DNA from: RBG-16-66-20 sp036560705
GTDB lineage: Bacteria; Pseudomonadota; Gammaproteobacteria; Burkholderiales; SG8-39
Reading direction: 5' to 3'
DNA: 64,000 nt
Assembly: GCA_036560705.1 (NCBI GenBank)
Contig: DATBQR010000018.1
Location: forward strand, 49,795-113,794
This document shows positions 44,294-54,149 of this stretch, piece by piece. The translations under genes were made by a program, and so were the position numbers. Positions within the stretch are counted from its first letter, which is position 1; every line of letters begins with the position of its first letter. The notes under the pieces are model-generated. The model was not told where the DNA came from. It did not search any database and was given only the letters and a program-made list of their open reading frames with translations.

Positions 44294-45502
44294 TTAAAGC
44301 GTCGGCGGGAAGTTTTCGCCGCCGAGGGCGGCCAGGCCCGAGGCCGAGAATTGCGCGTCGGTGTTGAAGCTCATGTGCGCGCCCAGCGCGTGCGCGTCGC
44401 GGAAGATGCGCTGGATCGGGTAGCCGTCGTAGATGCCGTTGGCGCCCGCCAGCTCGTGCAGGATGTCGACCGCCTCGCGGCAGATGCCCGCAGCGTAGGC
44501 CAGGTTGCGCTTCCAGCGCAGCTTGGCGACCGGGTCGGGCATGGCGTTGCGCCTGGCGAATTCCATCGCCTCGAAGCAGTCGCGCCGGATGATCTGCCGC
44601 GCAGTGTCGATGCGCGCGCCGGCCGCGCCGACGCGCACCTGCACCGACTGGATGTCGCGCATTTTCAGGCCCATGTAGGCGGTGCTGCGCGCCTTCACGG
44701 CCTCGACGCTGAGCTCGAACGCGGCCTGCGCGTTGCCGACCGCGACCCCGCCGATGCCGTGCGCGGCGAGCGCCGACAGCGGCACGCGGTAGATGGGATT
44801 GGGATTGCCGCGCGCGCCGGGGAATTTGTCGCCGCCGCGCGCCTCGTACACGGCGAGCGCCCGGTGCTCGGGCACGAACACGTCCTTCGCCACCACAGTC
44901 ATGCTGCCGGTGCTGCGCATGCCGAGCACGTGCCAGTCGTCCACCACTTCGTATTCGGATTTGGGCAGCAGGCACATGCGGTGATCAACGACTTTATCGC
45001 CCTCGCGGACGGTGACCGCCAGCATGTTCCAGTCGGCGATGTTGACGCCGCTGGAGAAGTTCCAGCGCCCGCTGACGTTGAAGCCCCCCTTCGCCGCCTT
45101 GCCGCTGCCCTGCGGATAGGCGATGCCGGAGGCGATCAGGGCATCCGGGTTGGCGCCCCAGACCTCTTCCTGCGCGCGCTCGTCGTACAGGGCCAGCATC
45201 CAGTGGTGGATCAGCAGGTTGCCGACCGTCCAGCCGGTGGAGGCGCAGCCGCGCGCCAGCTCCTCCGAGAAATCCACGTAGGCGACGAAATCGAATTCCA
45301 TGCCGCCCCAGCGCTTGGGCTGCAGCACGCGCAGGAGGCCGGTGCGGTGCAGGTCGGCCTGCGTCGCCGCCGGCATGATGCGGTCCGACTCGGCCGCGGC
45401 GGCGCGCTCGCGCAGCGCGGGAACCAGGTCCCTCGCCCGCTGCAGCGCCTCTTCGTAAGCGACGTCCGCAAAACCCCGGCCCGCCCCCGAGGGCGCGTTC
45501 AT
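44294..45502 (-). CDS. Acyl-CoA-dehydrogenase-fold flavin-dependent monooxygenase (HsaA/DszC-like)
   Basis: The 402-residue protein has the acyl-CoA dehydrogenase fold, but its features match two-component flavin monooxygenases such as HsaA, HpaH or DszC: LQPKRWGGMEFDFVAYVDFS, GWTVGNLLIHHWMLALY, ALIASGIAYPQGSGKAAKGG, NVSGRWNFSSGV and HVLGMRSTGSMTVV. It likely hydroxylates an aromatic or cyclic substrate using reduced flavin from a separate reductase. The ATG at 45502 overlaps the VOC stop by four bases. Confidence 0.9.
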   Translation of the reverse strand: MNAPSGAGRGFADVAYEEALQRARDLVPALRERAAAAESDRIMPAATQADLHRTGLLRVLQPKRWGGMEFDFVAYVDFSEELARGCASTGWTVGNLLIHHWMLALYDERAQEEVWGANPDALIASGIAYPQGSGKAAKGGFNVSGRWNFSSGVNIADWNMLAVTVREGDKVVDHRMCLLPKSEYEVVDDWHVLGMRSTGSMTVVAKDVFVPEHRALAVYEARGGDKFPGARGNPNPIYRVPLSALAAHGIGGVAVGNAQAAFELSVEAVKARSTAYMGLKMRDIQSVQVRVGAAGARIDTARQIIRRDCFEAMEFARRNAMPDPVAKLRWKRNLAYAAGICREAVDILHELAGANGIYDGYPIQRIFRDAHALGAHMSFNTDAQFSASGLAALGGENFPPTL

Positions 45503-45972
45503 TTGGCGGTCTCGGCGACCTTCGGCATCGCCGCGTAGTTCTCGCCGCCCCAGTCCGGCGCGTCCTTGATGCCGAAGAAGTTGAGCTCGATGGTGATGCC
45601 GTTCGGATCCTTGATGAACAGCTGGAACAGCTCGGATTCCGGCAGGCTGCGCGGCCGGTAGCTCATGCCGAGTTTCTTGAAGCGGCCGACGAATTCCGCC
45701 GGTTCGCTGGCGAGAAAGGCGATGTGGTCCACCACGCCGGAGTACTCGGTGGCGGCGTTCTTCGGCGTGCCCAGGTAGTACAGTTCCTGGTTCGGGATGC
45801 CGGCCGGGCCCATGTGCACCTGGATCTTGCCGTTGACGCCCAGCCAGTAGCCGGGGAACGGGAAAGGCGGCCGCGGCATCACTTCGAAGCCGAGCACGTC
45901 GACATAGAAATCCCTGGTGCGCTCGAGGTCGTTCGCGCGCACGAAGTAGTGGTTCAGTTCGGTCAGCGGCAT
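45499..45972 (-). CDS. VOC-family dioxygenase-like protein
   Basis: The 157-residue vicinal-oxygen-chelate protein has LTELNHYFVRANDLERTRDF with the first metal His, VDHIAFLASEPAEFVGRFKK with another His, and IKDPNGITIELNFFGI with the metal-binding Glu. It resembles the VOC protein at 28706. It is the first gene of a three-gene oxygenase unit (VOC, HsaA-like, LLM), consistent with hydroxylation followed by ring modification of one substrate (inference). Confidence 0.87.
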   Translation of the reverse strand: MPLTELNHYFVRANDLERTRDFYVDVLGFEVMPRPPFPFPGYWLGVNGKIQVHMGPAGIPNQELYYLGTPKNAATEYSGVVDHIAFLASEPAEFVGRFKKLGMSYRPRSLPESELFQLFIKDPNGITIELNFFGIKDAPDWGGENYAAMPKVAETAK

Positions 45973-46030
45973 CGGGGTTTCCTCCGGGCCACATTATGCC
46001 CAACTGCCCGGCCTTGCGCCGGGAGGCCGC

Positions 46031-47131
<1,101 letters not shown>

Positions 47132-47133
47132 TT

Positions 47134-48042
47134 CTAACCCTTGGTTGCGCCCGCGGTGAGGCCGGCGATGTAGTAGTCCATCAGGAACGCGTAGATGAGG
47201 AGCGGCGGCAGCGCGCCGAGCAGGCAGGCGGCCATGATCTGCCCCCAGGCGTAGACGTCGCCCTTGATGAGCGTGCTGTAGATCCCCGTGGGCAGCAGCA
47301 TCTGGTCGGCCGAGGTGGTGAAGGCGAGCGGGTAGAGGAAGTCCGCCCAGGAGACGGTGAAGGCGAAGATCGTCGCCGCGATGATGCCGGGCAGCGCGAC
47401 CGGGATGAAGATCTTGAAGAGCATCTGGAAGTAGCCCGCGCCGTCGATGAGCGCCGCCTCGTCGAGCTCTTTCGGGATGCTGGCGAAGTAGCCGATCATG
47501 ATCCAGGTGCAGAAGGGCACCGTGAGCGTCGGGTAGATGATGGCGCAGACCCACCAGTGGTTGATGAGCTGGACGTCGAAGGTCTCGTTTACCCAGGCGA
47601 AGATCTTGAAGAGCGGGATGAACAGCAGCGTCTCCGGGATGAGGTAGGTGAGGAACACGCCCATGGCGAGCGTGGCGGAGCCCCAGAACTTCATGCGCGC
47701 CAGCGAGAAGGCCGCCGGCACGCTGACCAGCATGGTGACGATCACCACGATCACCGACACGATCGCCGAGTTGATGAAGAACGTCTGGTACTCCGGCGAG
47801 AAGATCAGCGCCTGGTAGTTCTCAACCGTCGGGTGGTACACCCACCACGGGTTCGTCACCGCGCCCACCTCCGCGCTGGATTTCAGCGAGGTGATGAACA
47901 TGTAGATCGGCGGCGTGAGGAAGAAGATGACGAAAAGGGCGAGGAAGAAGTACGACCATGCCAGCGTCCTGCGCCGGTCTTTCTTCATGCTTCTGGGCGC
48001 TGCGGACTGGCCGACCACGTCCTTTTCCAGGACCGCGCTCAC
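47134..48042 (-). CDS. Sugar-type ABC transporter permease (MalG-like)
   Basis: The 302-residue permease has six hydrophobic segments. The EAA coupling loop is IPKELDEAALIDGAGYFQML-like, and VLFLTYLIPETLLFIPLFKI-type helices are present. The C-terminus YYIAGLTAGATKG matches MalG-type permeases. A GTG start at 48042 overlaps the upstream permease stop as GTGA. A longer frame running to 48705 is shadow of the other permease. Confidence 0.92.
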   Translation of the reverse strand: MSAVLEKDVVGQSAAPRSMKKDRRRTLAWSYFFLALFVIFFLTPPIYMFITSLKSSAEVGAVTNPWWVYHPTVENYQALIFSPEYQTFFINSAIVSVIVVIVTMLVSVPAAFSLARMKFWGSATLAMGVFLTYLIPETLLFIPLFKIFAWVNETFDVQLINHWWVCAIIYPTLTVPFCTWIMIGYFASIPKELDEAALIDGAGYFQMLFKIFIPVALPGIIAATIFAFTVSWADFLYPLAFTTSADQMLLPTGIYSTLIKGDVYAWGQIMAACLLGALPPLLIYAFLMDYYIAGLTAGATKG

Positions 48043-48968
48043 GCCTCGTTCCCCCGGTTGCTGATGTCCCGGAGGATGAAGTACGCCGCGACCGCGAGGA
48101 TCGGGAACATGAAGAGCGAGACCGCCGCGCCGAGCGGGATGTCGCCGCCGTTGATGCCGAGCAGGAAGGCCCAGGTGGCGAAGACGTGCGTGCGGTCGAT
48201 CGGCCCGCCGGAGGTGAGGATGCGCACGATGTCGAAGTTCGCGAACGTGACGATGAGCGAGAAGAGCACCGTGATGGAGATGATGTTGCGCATCATCGGC
48301 AGGGTGACGTACCAGATCTTCTGCCACCAGCTGGCGCCGTCGATGGCGGCCGCCTCGTAGAGCTGCTCGGGCACCGACTTCAGCGCCGCGAGGTACATGA
48401 TGAGGAAGAAGGGCGCGCCGTACCAGACGTTCACCAGGATCACCGAGAAGCGCGCCCAGTTCGCGTCGCCCAGCCAGGAGACCGACGGGATGCCCAGGCG
48501 CACGAACAGCCAGTTGAACGCGCTGTAGGACGGGTCGAGCAGCCAGAACCAGCCGAGCGTGCTCATCGCCGGCGGGATCACCCAGGGGATGAGCAGCATG
48601 CCGCGCCACTTGCGCTGCCCCTTCGCCGGCACGTTGTGCACGAAGTGCGCGACGCAGAAGCCGATGAGCGCCTTGAAGATCACCGCGCTGACGGCGAAGA
48701 TGCACGACTGCTTCACCACCATCCAGAAGGTTTCGCGGGTGAAGAGGAAGGCGAAGTTCGACAGGCCGACGAAATGCTCCAGGCTCTTGTTGAGCATGGC
48801 GAGGTAGACGGCGTAGAACGTCGGGTAGACGACGAGCGCCCCGATCAGGGTGATCAGCGGCAGCGCCATCAGGAACGCGATGGTCGAGCGCCGCCGGGCG
48901 AAACGGCGCAGCCCGCCGCCGCGCCGCGAGGGCGCGACGGCCGGGCCGGCCGGGATTACCGCTGCCAC
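48039..48968 (-). CDS. Sugar-type ABC transporter permease (MalF-like)
   Basis: The 309-residue permease has an Arg-rich cytoplasmic start (RRGGGLRRFARRRS), six hydrophobic segments and the EAA loop VPEQLYEAAAIDGASWWQKI. It partners the MalG-like permease. It starts one base after the binding-protein stop and overlaps the following gene. Confidence 0.92.
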   Translation of the reverse strand: MAAVIPAGPAVAPSRRGGGLRRFARRRSTIAFLMALPLITLIGALVVYPTFYAVYLAMLNKSLEHFVGLSNFAFLFTRETFWMVVKQSCIFAVSAVIFKALIGFCVAHFVHNVPAKGQRKWRGMLLIPWVIPPAMSTLGWFWLLDPSYSAFNWLFVRLGIPSVSWLGDANWARFSVILVNVWYGAPFFLIMYLAALKSVPEQLYEAAAIDGASWWQKIWYVTLPMMRNIISITVLFSLIVTFANFDIVRILTSGGPIDRTHVFATWAFLLGINGGDIPLGAAVSLFMFPILAVAAYFILRDISNRGNEA

Positions 48969-48969
48969 G

Positions 48970-50316
48970 TCAGACGCGCTTGTAGCCTTCGAGCTCGGAG
49001 GCCGCCCAGTCGATCGTCTTCGCGATCGAGTCGCCGCCCGTGGTGCAGCGGGCGATCATCTTGGTCATGATCGCCTGCGTGTACATCTGCTGCGCCATGC
49101 TGGCGGGCGCCGGGCCGCAGGCGACCCAGGTAGTCTGGTCCTTGCGCGGCGGGTAGTGGTAGACGACGCCCGCCGGCGGGTTCACTTCTTCCCAGATCTT
49201 GAAGTCGCGCATGCTCTCGAACGAGGGCACGTCGTAGCCGATGCTCGCGGTGACGAGCTTCTCGACGTTCTCGCGCTGCAGCAGGTGCGACAGCAGGCTC
49301 TTCGCCGCCGACTTGTTCTTCGAGAAGTTCCAGGTGCCCCACAGGTAGGGCAGGTAGCCCGCGAAGCGGCCCTTCGGGCCGGCCGGATAGGGAATCTCGT
49401 AGAGCTCCTTCGCCACGGTCGGGTTGTCGCGCTTCGCCACCGCGTAGGCCGAGGGCGGGTTCATGATCATCGAACCCTGGCCGGAGATGATGTACTTGTT
49501 GTTCGACGCGTCGTCCCAGGCGAAGACGTCCTGCGGCATCACCTTGACCAGGCGCTGCGAGTACTCCAGCACCTGCTTCACCGCGTCGTTGTTCTTGACG
49601 AGGATGTTGCCCTTCGCGTCGACGAGGTCGGCGCCGAAGGAATGGAACATCGCGCCCACCCAGTCGATCGAGTCGGTCGTCTGGCCGAGGCCGAGGCCGA
49701 TCGGATGGCCCTCGGCTTTCAGCTTCTCGCCGGCCGAGAGCATGGTGTCCCAGTTCCACTTCGACGCAGCGGCGGTCTCGGGCTTGTTCACCGGGTACAT
49801 CTCGAGGATGTCGATGCCGACCTTCTTGAAGAGGTCGAGCCTGAGCAGCGGCGGCTTCACCTGCGTGCCGGTGACCGCGGGCACGGCGATCCAGTGGCCC
49901 TTCGACTTGGCGAGGAACGCGGCCGCGTCGGCGACCTTGCCGTACTTCTTGATGAGCGGCTCCATCACGTCGTCGACCGGCTCGAGCTGCTTGGCGTAGG
50001 TCTGCGCGAACCACGCCGGGTGCTGCAGGATGTCGTGGCCGGAGCGCGCCTGCGCCTCGCCGACGATGGTGAGCTGGTCCTTGTTGCCCTGCGAGGTGAT
50101 GTAGTCGATCTTGATGTCGACCTTTTCCTTCGCCGCCCAGTCCTTGCACAGCTTGGTCAGCGTGTCGTTCGCGCCGGGAACCCAGTGGTCCCAGAACGCG
50201 ACGGCGAGCGAGCCGGCGGCGTAGGAAGTACGGATATAGGGTGCTGCGACGGCCGCCGCCGAGGCGGCGGCGGTGGTTTTCAGGAAGCGCCTGCGATTGA
50301 ACGGAACACTAGCCAT
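48970..50316 (-). CDS. Extracellular sugar-type substrate-binding protein with Tat signal
   Basis: The 448-residue binding protein of the SBP_bac_1 family begins MASVPFNRRRFLKTTAAA, a twin-arginine signal peptide, so it may be exported folded. Mature segments: AVAFWDHWVPGANDTLTKLC, YITSQGNKDQLTIVGEAQAR and the WNFSKNKSAAKSLL stretch near the C-terminus. It is the first gene of the operon. The ATG at 50316 follows a strong GAGGAGGG site. The ligand is unknown. Confidence 0.92.
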   Translation of the reverse strand: MASVPFNRRRFLKTTAAASAAAVAAPYIRTSYAAGSLAVAFWDHWVPGANDTLTKLCKDWAAKEKVDIKIDYITSQGNKDQLTIVGEAQARSGHDILQHPAWFAQTYAKQLEPVDDVMEPLIKKYGKVADAAAFLAKSKGHWIAVPAVTGTQVKPPLLRLDLFKKVGIDILEMYPVNKPETAAASKWNWDTMLSAGEKLKAEGHPIGLGLGQTTDSIDWVGAMFHSFGADLVDAKGNILVKNNDAVKQVLEYSQRLVKVMPQDVFAWDDASNNKYIISGQGSMIMNPPSAYAVAKRDNPTVAKELYEIPYPAGPKGRFAGYLPYLWGTWNFSKNKSAAKSLLSHLLQRENVEKLVTASIGYDVPSFESMRDFKIWEEVNPPAGVVYHYPPRKDQTTWVACGPAPASMAQQMYTQAIMTKMIARCTTGGDSIAKTIDWAASELEGYKRV

Positions 50317-50382
50317 AGCGAATTCCCTCCTCAGGGTTTGTTTACCAAGCCGTTCGACAATGCCCGAACCGGAACAATTCCG

Positions 50383-50405
50383 CAATCAGGTTGGTCAATC
50401 AGGTT
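50383..50405. promoter_or_regulatory. Direct repeats upstream of the sugar ABC operon
   Basis: Two exact ten-base copies of CAATCAGGTT, at 50383-50392 and 50396-50405, are separated by three bases. On the minus strand this reads AACCTGATTG twice. It lies 67-90 bases before the binding-protein ATG in the only gap of the operon, so it is a candidate operator. No regulator gene is adjacent. Confidence 0.45.
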
Positions 50406-50441
50406 CTATTTCGAGCCGATTTCCGCGCCGCAGCATCCCGG

Positions 50442-51455
50442 CTAGGAGGCCGAACCCTCGGCGGCGGACGCCACCGCCGGCATCACCTCGCGCGCGAACA
50501 GCCCCATCGAGCGCTCGACCAGCTCCGGGGCCAGGGCGCCGAAATTATGCATGGTGGCGACGTGCCGGACGCCCATCTCGTGCAGCCGGCGCATTTTTCC
50601 CGCCACGGTCTCGACCGAGCCGAACAGGCAGATGCCGTTGGCGATGATGTCCTCGTAAACGTGCTTCTTCGCGTAGAGCCGCGTGTCCACGTAGAGATCG
50701 TAGGCGGCCTTGCACTGCGCCTTCGCTTCGGCGTCGCTCTTCGCCACGTAAGTATGCAGCGTGAACACATGGTCGTCGTCGTCCACCGGCAGTCCGGCCT
50801 CGGCGCGGCCCCTGCGGTACTCGGCGAGCATGGCGCCGATGTCGTCGAAATCCCTGCACGAGGCGTACGGCACGGTGAAGACGCGGTTGCCCTGCCGCCC
50901 GACGTGGAAGGCCGCCTCGCGCGCGAGCACCGCCACGTAAATCGGCGGCACGCGGCCGCCGTGCGGCAGCACGTTCAGCATCGCCTTTTCGCTTTTCGAA
51001 AACCGGCCCCGGTAGGACAGCGTCTCGCCCGCCATCAGGCGCCTCACCAGGTCGAGGTTCTCGTTGAAGCGGTCGCGCTTCTCCTTCGGATCGACGTCGT
51101 AGCCGGCGAACTCGTGCGCGAGGTATCCCGAACCGGCGCCGAATACCAGCCGGCCGCCGCTCATCATGTCGAGCATGGAATAGCTTTCGGCGATGCGCCG
51201 CGGGTCGTGGAACGTGAGGATCGAGATCGCGGTGCCCAGGCGCACGCGGCGCGTGCGCTGCGCCAGCGCCGACAGCATCACCGCCGGGTCCGGCACCACG
51301 CCGTATTCATGGAAATGGTGCTCGGCGCAGAAGAACGTGTCGTAGCCGAGCGTCTCGCTCAGCTCGCACTGCCGCATCACTTGCTCGTAGAGTTGCGGCA
51401 CCGTCCGCGGCAACCGCGGGTGGTGGTCGTTTACGGAAAAAATCGAATACCGCAT
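50442..51455 (-). CDS. LLM-class flavin-dependent oxidoreductase
   Basis: The 337-residue luciferase-like TIM barrel has YDTFFCAEHHFHEYGVVPDP, VRLGTAISILTFHDPRRIAE, SGGRLVFGAGSGYLAHEFAG and a FTVPYASC loop. It is the last gene of the catabolic run that begins with the acyl-CoA dehydrogenase or Rieske gene. Its ATG at 51455 overlaps the SDR stop as TGATG. An alternative TTG start is one codon upstream. Confidence 0.9.
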   Translation of the reverse strand: MRYSIFSVNDHHPRLPRTVPQLYEQVMRQCELSETLGYDTFFCAEHHFHEYGVVPDPAVMLSALAQRTRRVRLGTAISILTFHDPRRIAESYSMLDMMSGGRLVFGAGSGYLAHEFAGYDVDPKEKRDRFNENLDLVRRLMAGETLSYRGRFSKSEKAMLNVLPHGGRVPPIYVAVLAREAAFHVGRQGNRVFTVPYASCRDFDDIGAMLAEYRRGRAEAGLPVDDDDHVFTLHTYVAKSDAEAKAQCKAAYDLYVDTRLYAKKHVYEDIIANGICLFGSVETVAGKMRRLHEMGVRHVATMHNFGALAPELVERSMGLFAREVMPAVASAAEGSAS

Positions 51456-52228
51456 CAACGTGCGTAAGTAACACCGCCGTCAACAATCAAGGTCGATCCA
51501 ACCACATAGTCGCCGGCACGCGAGGCGAGGTAGATCGCCGCGCCCGCCATGTCCTCGTCCGTGCCGATGCGTTTCGCCGGAATGCGCTGGGCGACTTCGT
51601 CCGCATGGTCGCGCGCCAGGGTATTCATGTCGGAACTGAATGCGCCGGGCGCGATCGCCGAGACGACGATGTGGTCCTCGATCAGGCGCAGCGCCATGCG
51701 GCGCGTCAGGTGGATCAGCCCCGCCTTGCTCGCGGCATACGAATAGGTCTCCTGCGGATTGACCGACACGCCGTCGATGGAGGCGATGTTGATCACCTTC
51801 GCCGGCCGCGCCTTGCCCGCCGCCGCGCGCAGCGCGCCGATGAGCGCCTGCGTGAGGAAGAAAGGCGCCTTGAGGTTGAGATCCAGCACCTTGTCCCAGC
51901 CCTTCTCCGGAAACGCGTCGAACTTCTCCAGCCAGGCCGCGCCCGCGTTGTTGACGAGAATGTCCAGCTTGGGCTCGCACGCCCCGAAAGCCACGGCGAG
52001 CTCCTTCGCGCCGGCGACGGTCGAGGTATCCACGGGAAGCGCGATGCAGACCTTGCCGCCTTGCGACAGCTCGGCCGCCGTCTTGCGGCAGGCGTCCGCC
52101 TTGCGCGAGGAGATGTAGACCCTGGCGCCCTGCGCGACGAAGCCCGCGGCGATCATCCTGCCGATGCCGCGCGAGCCGCCGGTGACGAGGGCCACGCGCC
52201 CCTGCAGAGAAAACAGGTCATTGGTCAT
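51455..52228 (-). CDS. Short-chain dehydrogenase/reductase (SDR family)
   Basis: The 257-residue NAD(P)-dependent oxidoreductase has the cofactor loop VTGGSRGIGRMIAAGF, NNAG (about residues 90-93), the catalytic Ser in INIASIDG, the YxxxK motif in YSYAASKAG and the C-terminal GSTLIVDGGVTYAR. Its start abuts the stop of the enoyl-CoA hydratase gene (TAA-ATG). It probably acts on a hydroxyacyl or ketone intermediate of the same pathway (inference). Confidence 0.92.
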   Translation of the reverse strand: MTNDLFSLQGRVALVTGGSRGIGRMIAAGFVAQGARVYISSRKADACRKTAAELSQGGKVCIALPVDTSTVAGAKELAVAFGACEPKLDILVNNAGAAWLEKFDAFPEKGWDKVLDLNLKAPFFLTQALIGALRAAAGKARPAKVINIASIDGVSVNPQETYSYAASKAGLIHLTRRMALRLIEDHIVVSAIAPGAFSSDMNTLARDHADEVAQRIPAKRIGTDEDMAGAAIYLASRAGDYVVGSTLIVDGGVTYAR

Positions 52229-53014
52229 TTATTTCCCCTTGAAATCCGGCAGCCGGCGTTCGGCCATCGCCTTCACGCCCTCTTTGAAATCGGCGGTGCG
52301 GCGCTGCCACTCCTGCTCCACCAGTTCGCGTTCGGTCGAAGCTTCGATCGCGTCGGCCAGGCCGCGCCGCAGCGTCTCGCGCGTCGACAGTACCGCGAGC
52401 GGCGCCGATTGCGCGATTTCCAGCGCCAGCGCCTGCGCGGCGGTCCGTACTTCGCCCTGCGCGACCAGCTGGTCCGCCAGGCCGATGCGCACCGCCTCGT
52501 CGCCCGCGATGCGGCGCCCGGTATAGAACAGCAGCGCCGCCTGCTGCACGCCGACCAGGCGCGGCAGCGTGGTGGTCAGGCCGAAGCCGGGATGGAAACC
52601 CAGCCGGTTGAAATTGGCGCTGAAGCGCGCCTCCGTGCAGGTGACGCGAAAATCCGCCACCAGCGCGAGCCCCAGGCCGCCGCCGACCGCGGCACCATGG
52701 ATCGCGGCGACGACCGGCTTGCGGATGCGGAACAGGCGCGTCGCTTCCTTATATAGATGTCTGGTGGCGCCGCCCTCGCCCGCCGTCGCGACATCGGGAC
52801 GGTTGGCGAAATCCGCGCCGGCGCAGAACGCCTTGCCTTGCGCGGCGAGCACGAGGGCGCGGCACTGCGGATCGCGGTCCATGGCCTCGAAGGCGGCGGC
52901 AATCTCGGCGATCAGCGCGTTGTCGAAGAAATTGTTCGGCGGCCGGCGGATCTCGACGGTGGCGACGTGGCCGGCGAGGGAAACGCCGATATCCCGGTAG
53001 TTTGCGTTGTTCAT
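52229..53014 (-). CDS. Enoyl-CoA hydratase/isomerase family protein
   Basis: The 261-residue crotonase-fold protein has the oxyanion-hole segments GKAFCAGADFANRP and IHGAAVGGGLGLALVADFRV, the FSANFNRLGFHPGFGLTTTL stretch where catalytic Glu residues often lie, and a C-terminal RLPDFKGK. The usual second Glu is not obvious, so it could be an isomerase, hydratase or hydrolase. The ATG at 53014 overlaps the CoA-transferase stop by four bases. Confidence 0.9.
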   Translation of the reverse strand: MNNANYRDIGVSLAGHVATVEIRRPPNNFFDNALIAEIAAAFEAMDRDPQCRALVLAAQGKAFCAGADFANRPDVATAGEGGATRHLYKEATRLFRIRKPVVAAIHGAAVGGGLGLALVADFRVTCTEARFSANFNRLGFHPGFGLTTTLPRLVGVQQAALLFYTGRRIAGDEAVRIGLADQLVAQGEVRTAAQALALEIAQSAPLAVLSTRETLRRGLADAIEASTERELVEQEWQRRTADFKEGVKAMAERRLPDFKGK

Positions 53015-54144
53015 GTCTTCAGCTTGCTGCCGGGCAGGATCTCGGCGTTGTGCTGTCCGACGCGCGGCGCCTGCCGCCGGATCGCGGGGCGCTCGCCGTC
53101 GAAGGACAGCGGCATGCGGACGAATTCGCCCAAGCCGGGAAGGGCCTGCAGCATTTCCATCGCTGCCGTTTGCGGCTCCTTCGCCACGTCGACCACGGTG
53201 TTGATCGGCGCGCAGGGAATCCCGCCGGATTCCAGGCAATCGATCCATTCGGCGCTGCGGCGCGTTTTCATCAGGGTTTCGATTTGCGGCATCAACAGTT
53301 CCTCGTGATCTAGCCTCTGTGCGTTGGTCCTGAAGCGCGGGTCGGCGTTCCAGTCCGCGCGCCCGACTGCCGCGGCGAATTTGGCGAACAGGCGGTCGTT
53401 GGCCGCGGCGACGACGATTTCGCCGTCCGCGGTCTCGAAGGAGCGGAAAATGATGATGCGCGGCGATCCGCTGCGGTGGCGCGTCGGCAGCGTTCCGGTC
53501 GTCCTGTAGTTGCCCAGGCTCAAGCTGAGCCAGGACAGCGCAGTCTCGAACAGCGAGGAATCGACCACGCATCCCTTGCCGGTGACCTGGCGCCGGTACA
53601 GCGCCGCGATGCAGCCGATCGCCGTCCACAGGCCGGTTCCCATGTCGAGCACCTGCAGGCCGACCCGCGCCGGCGGCGATTGCGGCGCGCCGTTGACGCT
53701 GAAGATTCCCGAGAACGCCTGGACGATCGGTTCGTAGCCCGGCTGCATCTTCATCGGGCCCTTGTTGCCGTAGGCGCCCACCGAGCAATAGACCAGCCGG
53801 GGATTCATCGCCGTGAGCGCTGGCGCGTCCAGCCCCAGTTCCTCCATCACGCCCGGCCGCAGGTTCTGCACCAGCACGTCGCATTCCGCCGCGTAGCTCT
53901 TGAGCCAGGCGACGGCGCCGGGCTCCCGCAGATCCACGGACACGCCGCGCTTGTTGCAATTGAAGGTATGGAACAGGTGCGAGGCGTCCGGCGTCAGCTT
54001 CGCGCCCCAGGCGCGCGCGTCGTCGCCTTCCGGCCGCTCCACCTTCACCACGTCGGCGCCCAGGCTGGCGAGGATCTCCGCGGCGAACGGCCCGGAGATG
54101 TTCTGCGCGACCTCGACCACCTTGATTCCGTTCAGCGGCAGCAT
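53011..54144 (-). CDS. CaiB/BaiF family III CoA-transferase
   Basis: The 377-residue protein begins MLPLNGIKVVEVAQNISGPF. It has SLGADVVKVERPEGDDARAW, CNKRGVSVDLREPGAVAWLK, and LDMGTGLWTAIGCIAALYRR with the catalytic Asp. It transfers CoA between carboxylic acids without free energy input, activating a substrate for the dehydrogenase and hydratase beside it. It is five bases downstream of the acyl-CoA dehydrogenase gene. Confidence 0.93.
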   Translation of the reverse strand: MLPLNGIKVVEVAQNISGPFAAEILASLGADVVKVERPEGDDARAWGAKLTPDASHLFHTFNCNKRGVSVDLREPGAVAWLKSYAAECDVLVQNLRPGVMEELGLDAPALTAMNPRLVYCSVGAYGNKGPMKMQPGYEPIVQAFSGIFSVNGAPQSPPARVGLQVLDMGTGLWTAIGCIAALYRRQVTGKGCVVDSSLFETALSWLSLSLGNYRTTGTLPTRHRSGSPRIIIFRSFETADGEIVVAAANDRLFAKFAAAVGRADWNADPRFRTNAQRLDHEELLMPQIETLMKTRRSAEWIDCLESGGIPCAPINTVVDVAKEPQTAAMEMLQALPGLGEFVRMPLSFDGERPAIRRQAPRVGQHNAEILPGSKLKT

Positions 54145-54149
54145 CGGCT

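Noticed and set aside
43283..45538. A 751-residue plus-strand open frame opposite the flavin monooxygenase genes
   Set aside because: Composition is typical antisense shadow, and the minus-strand genes have clear motifs, ribosome-binding context and four-base overlaps.
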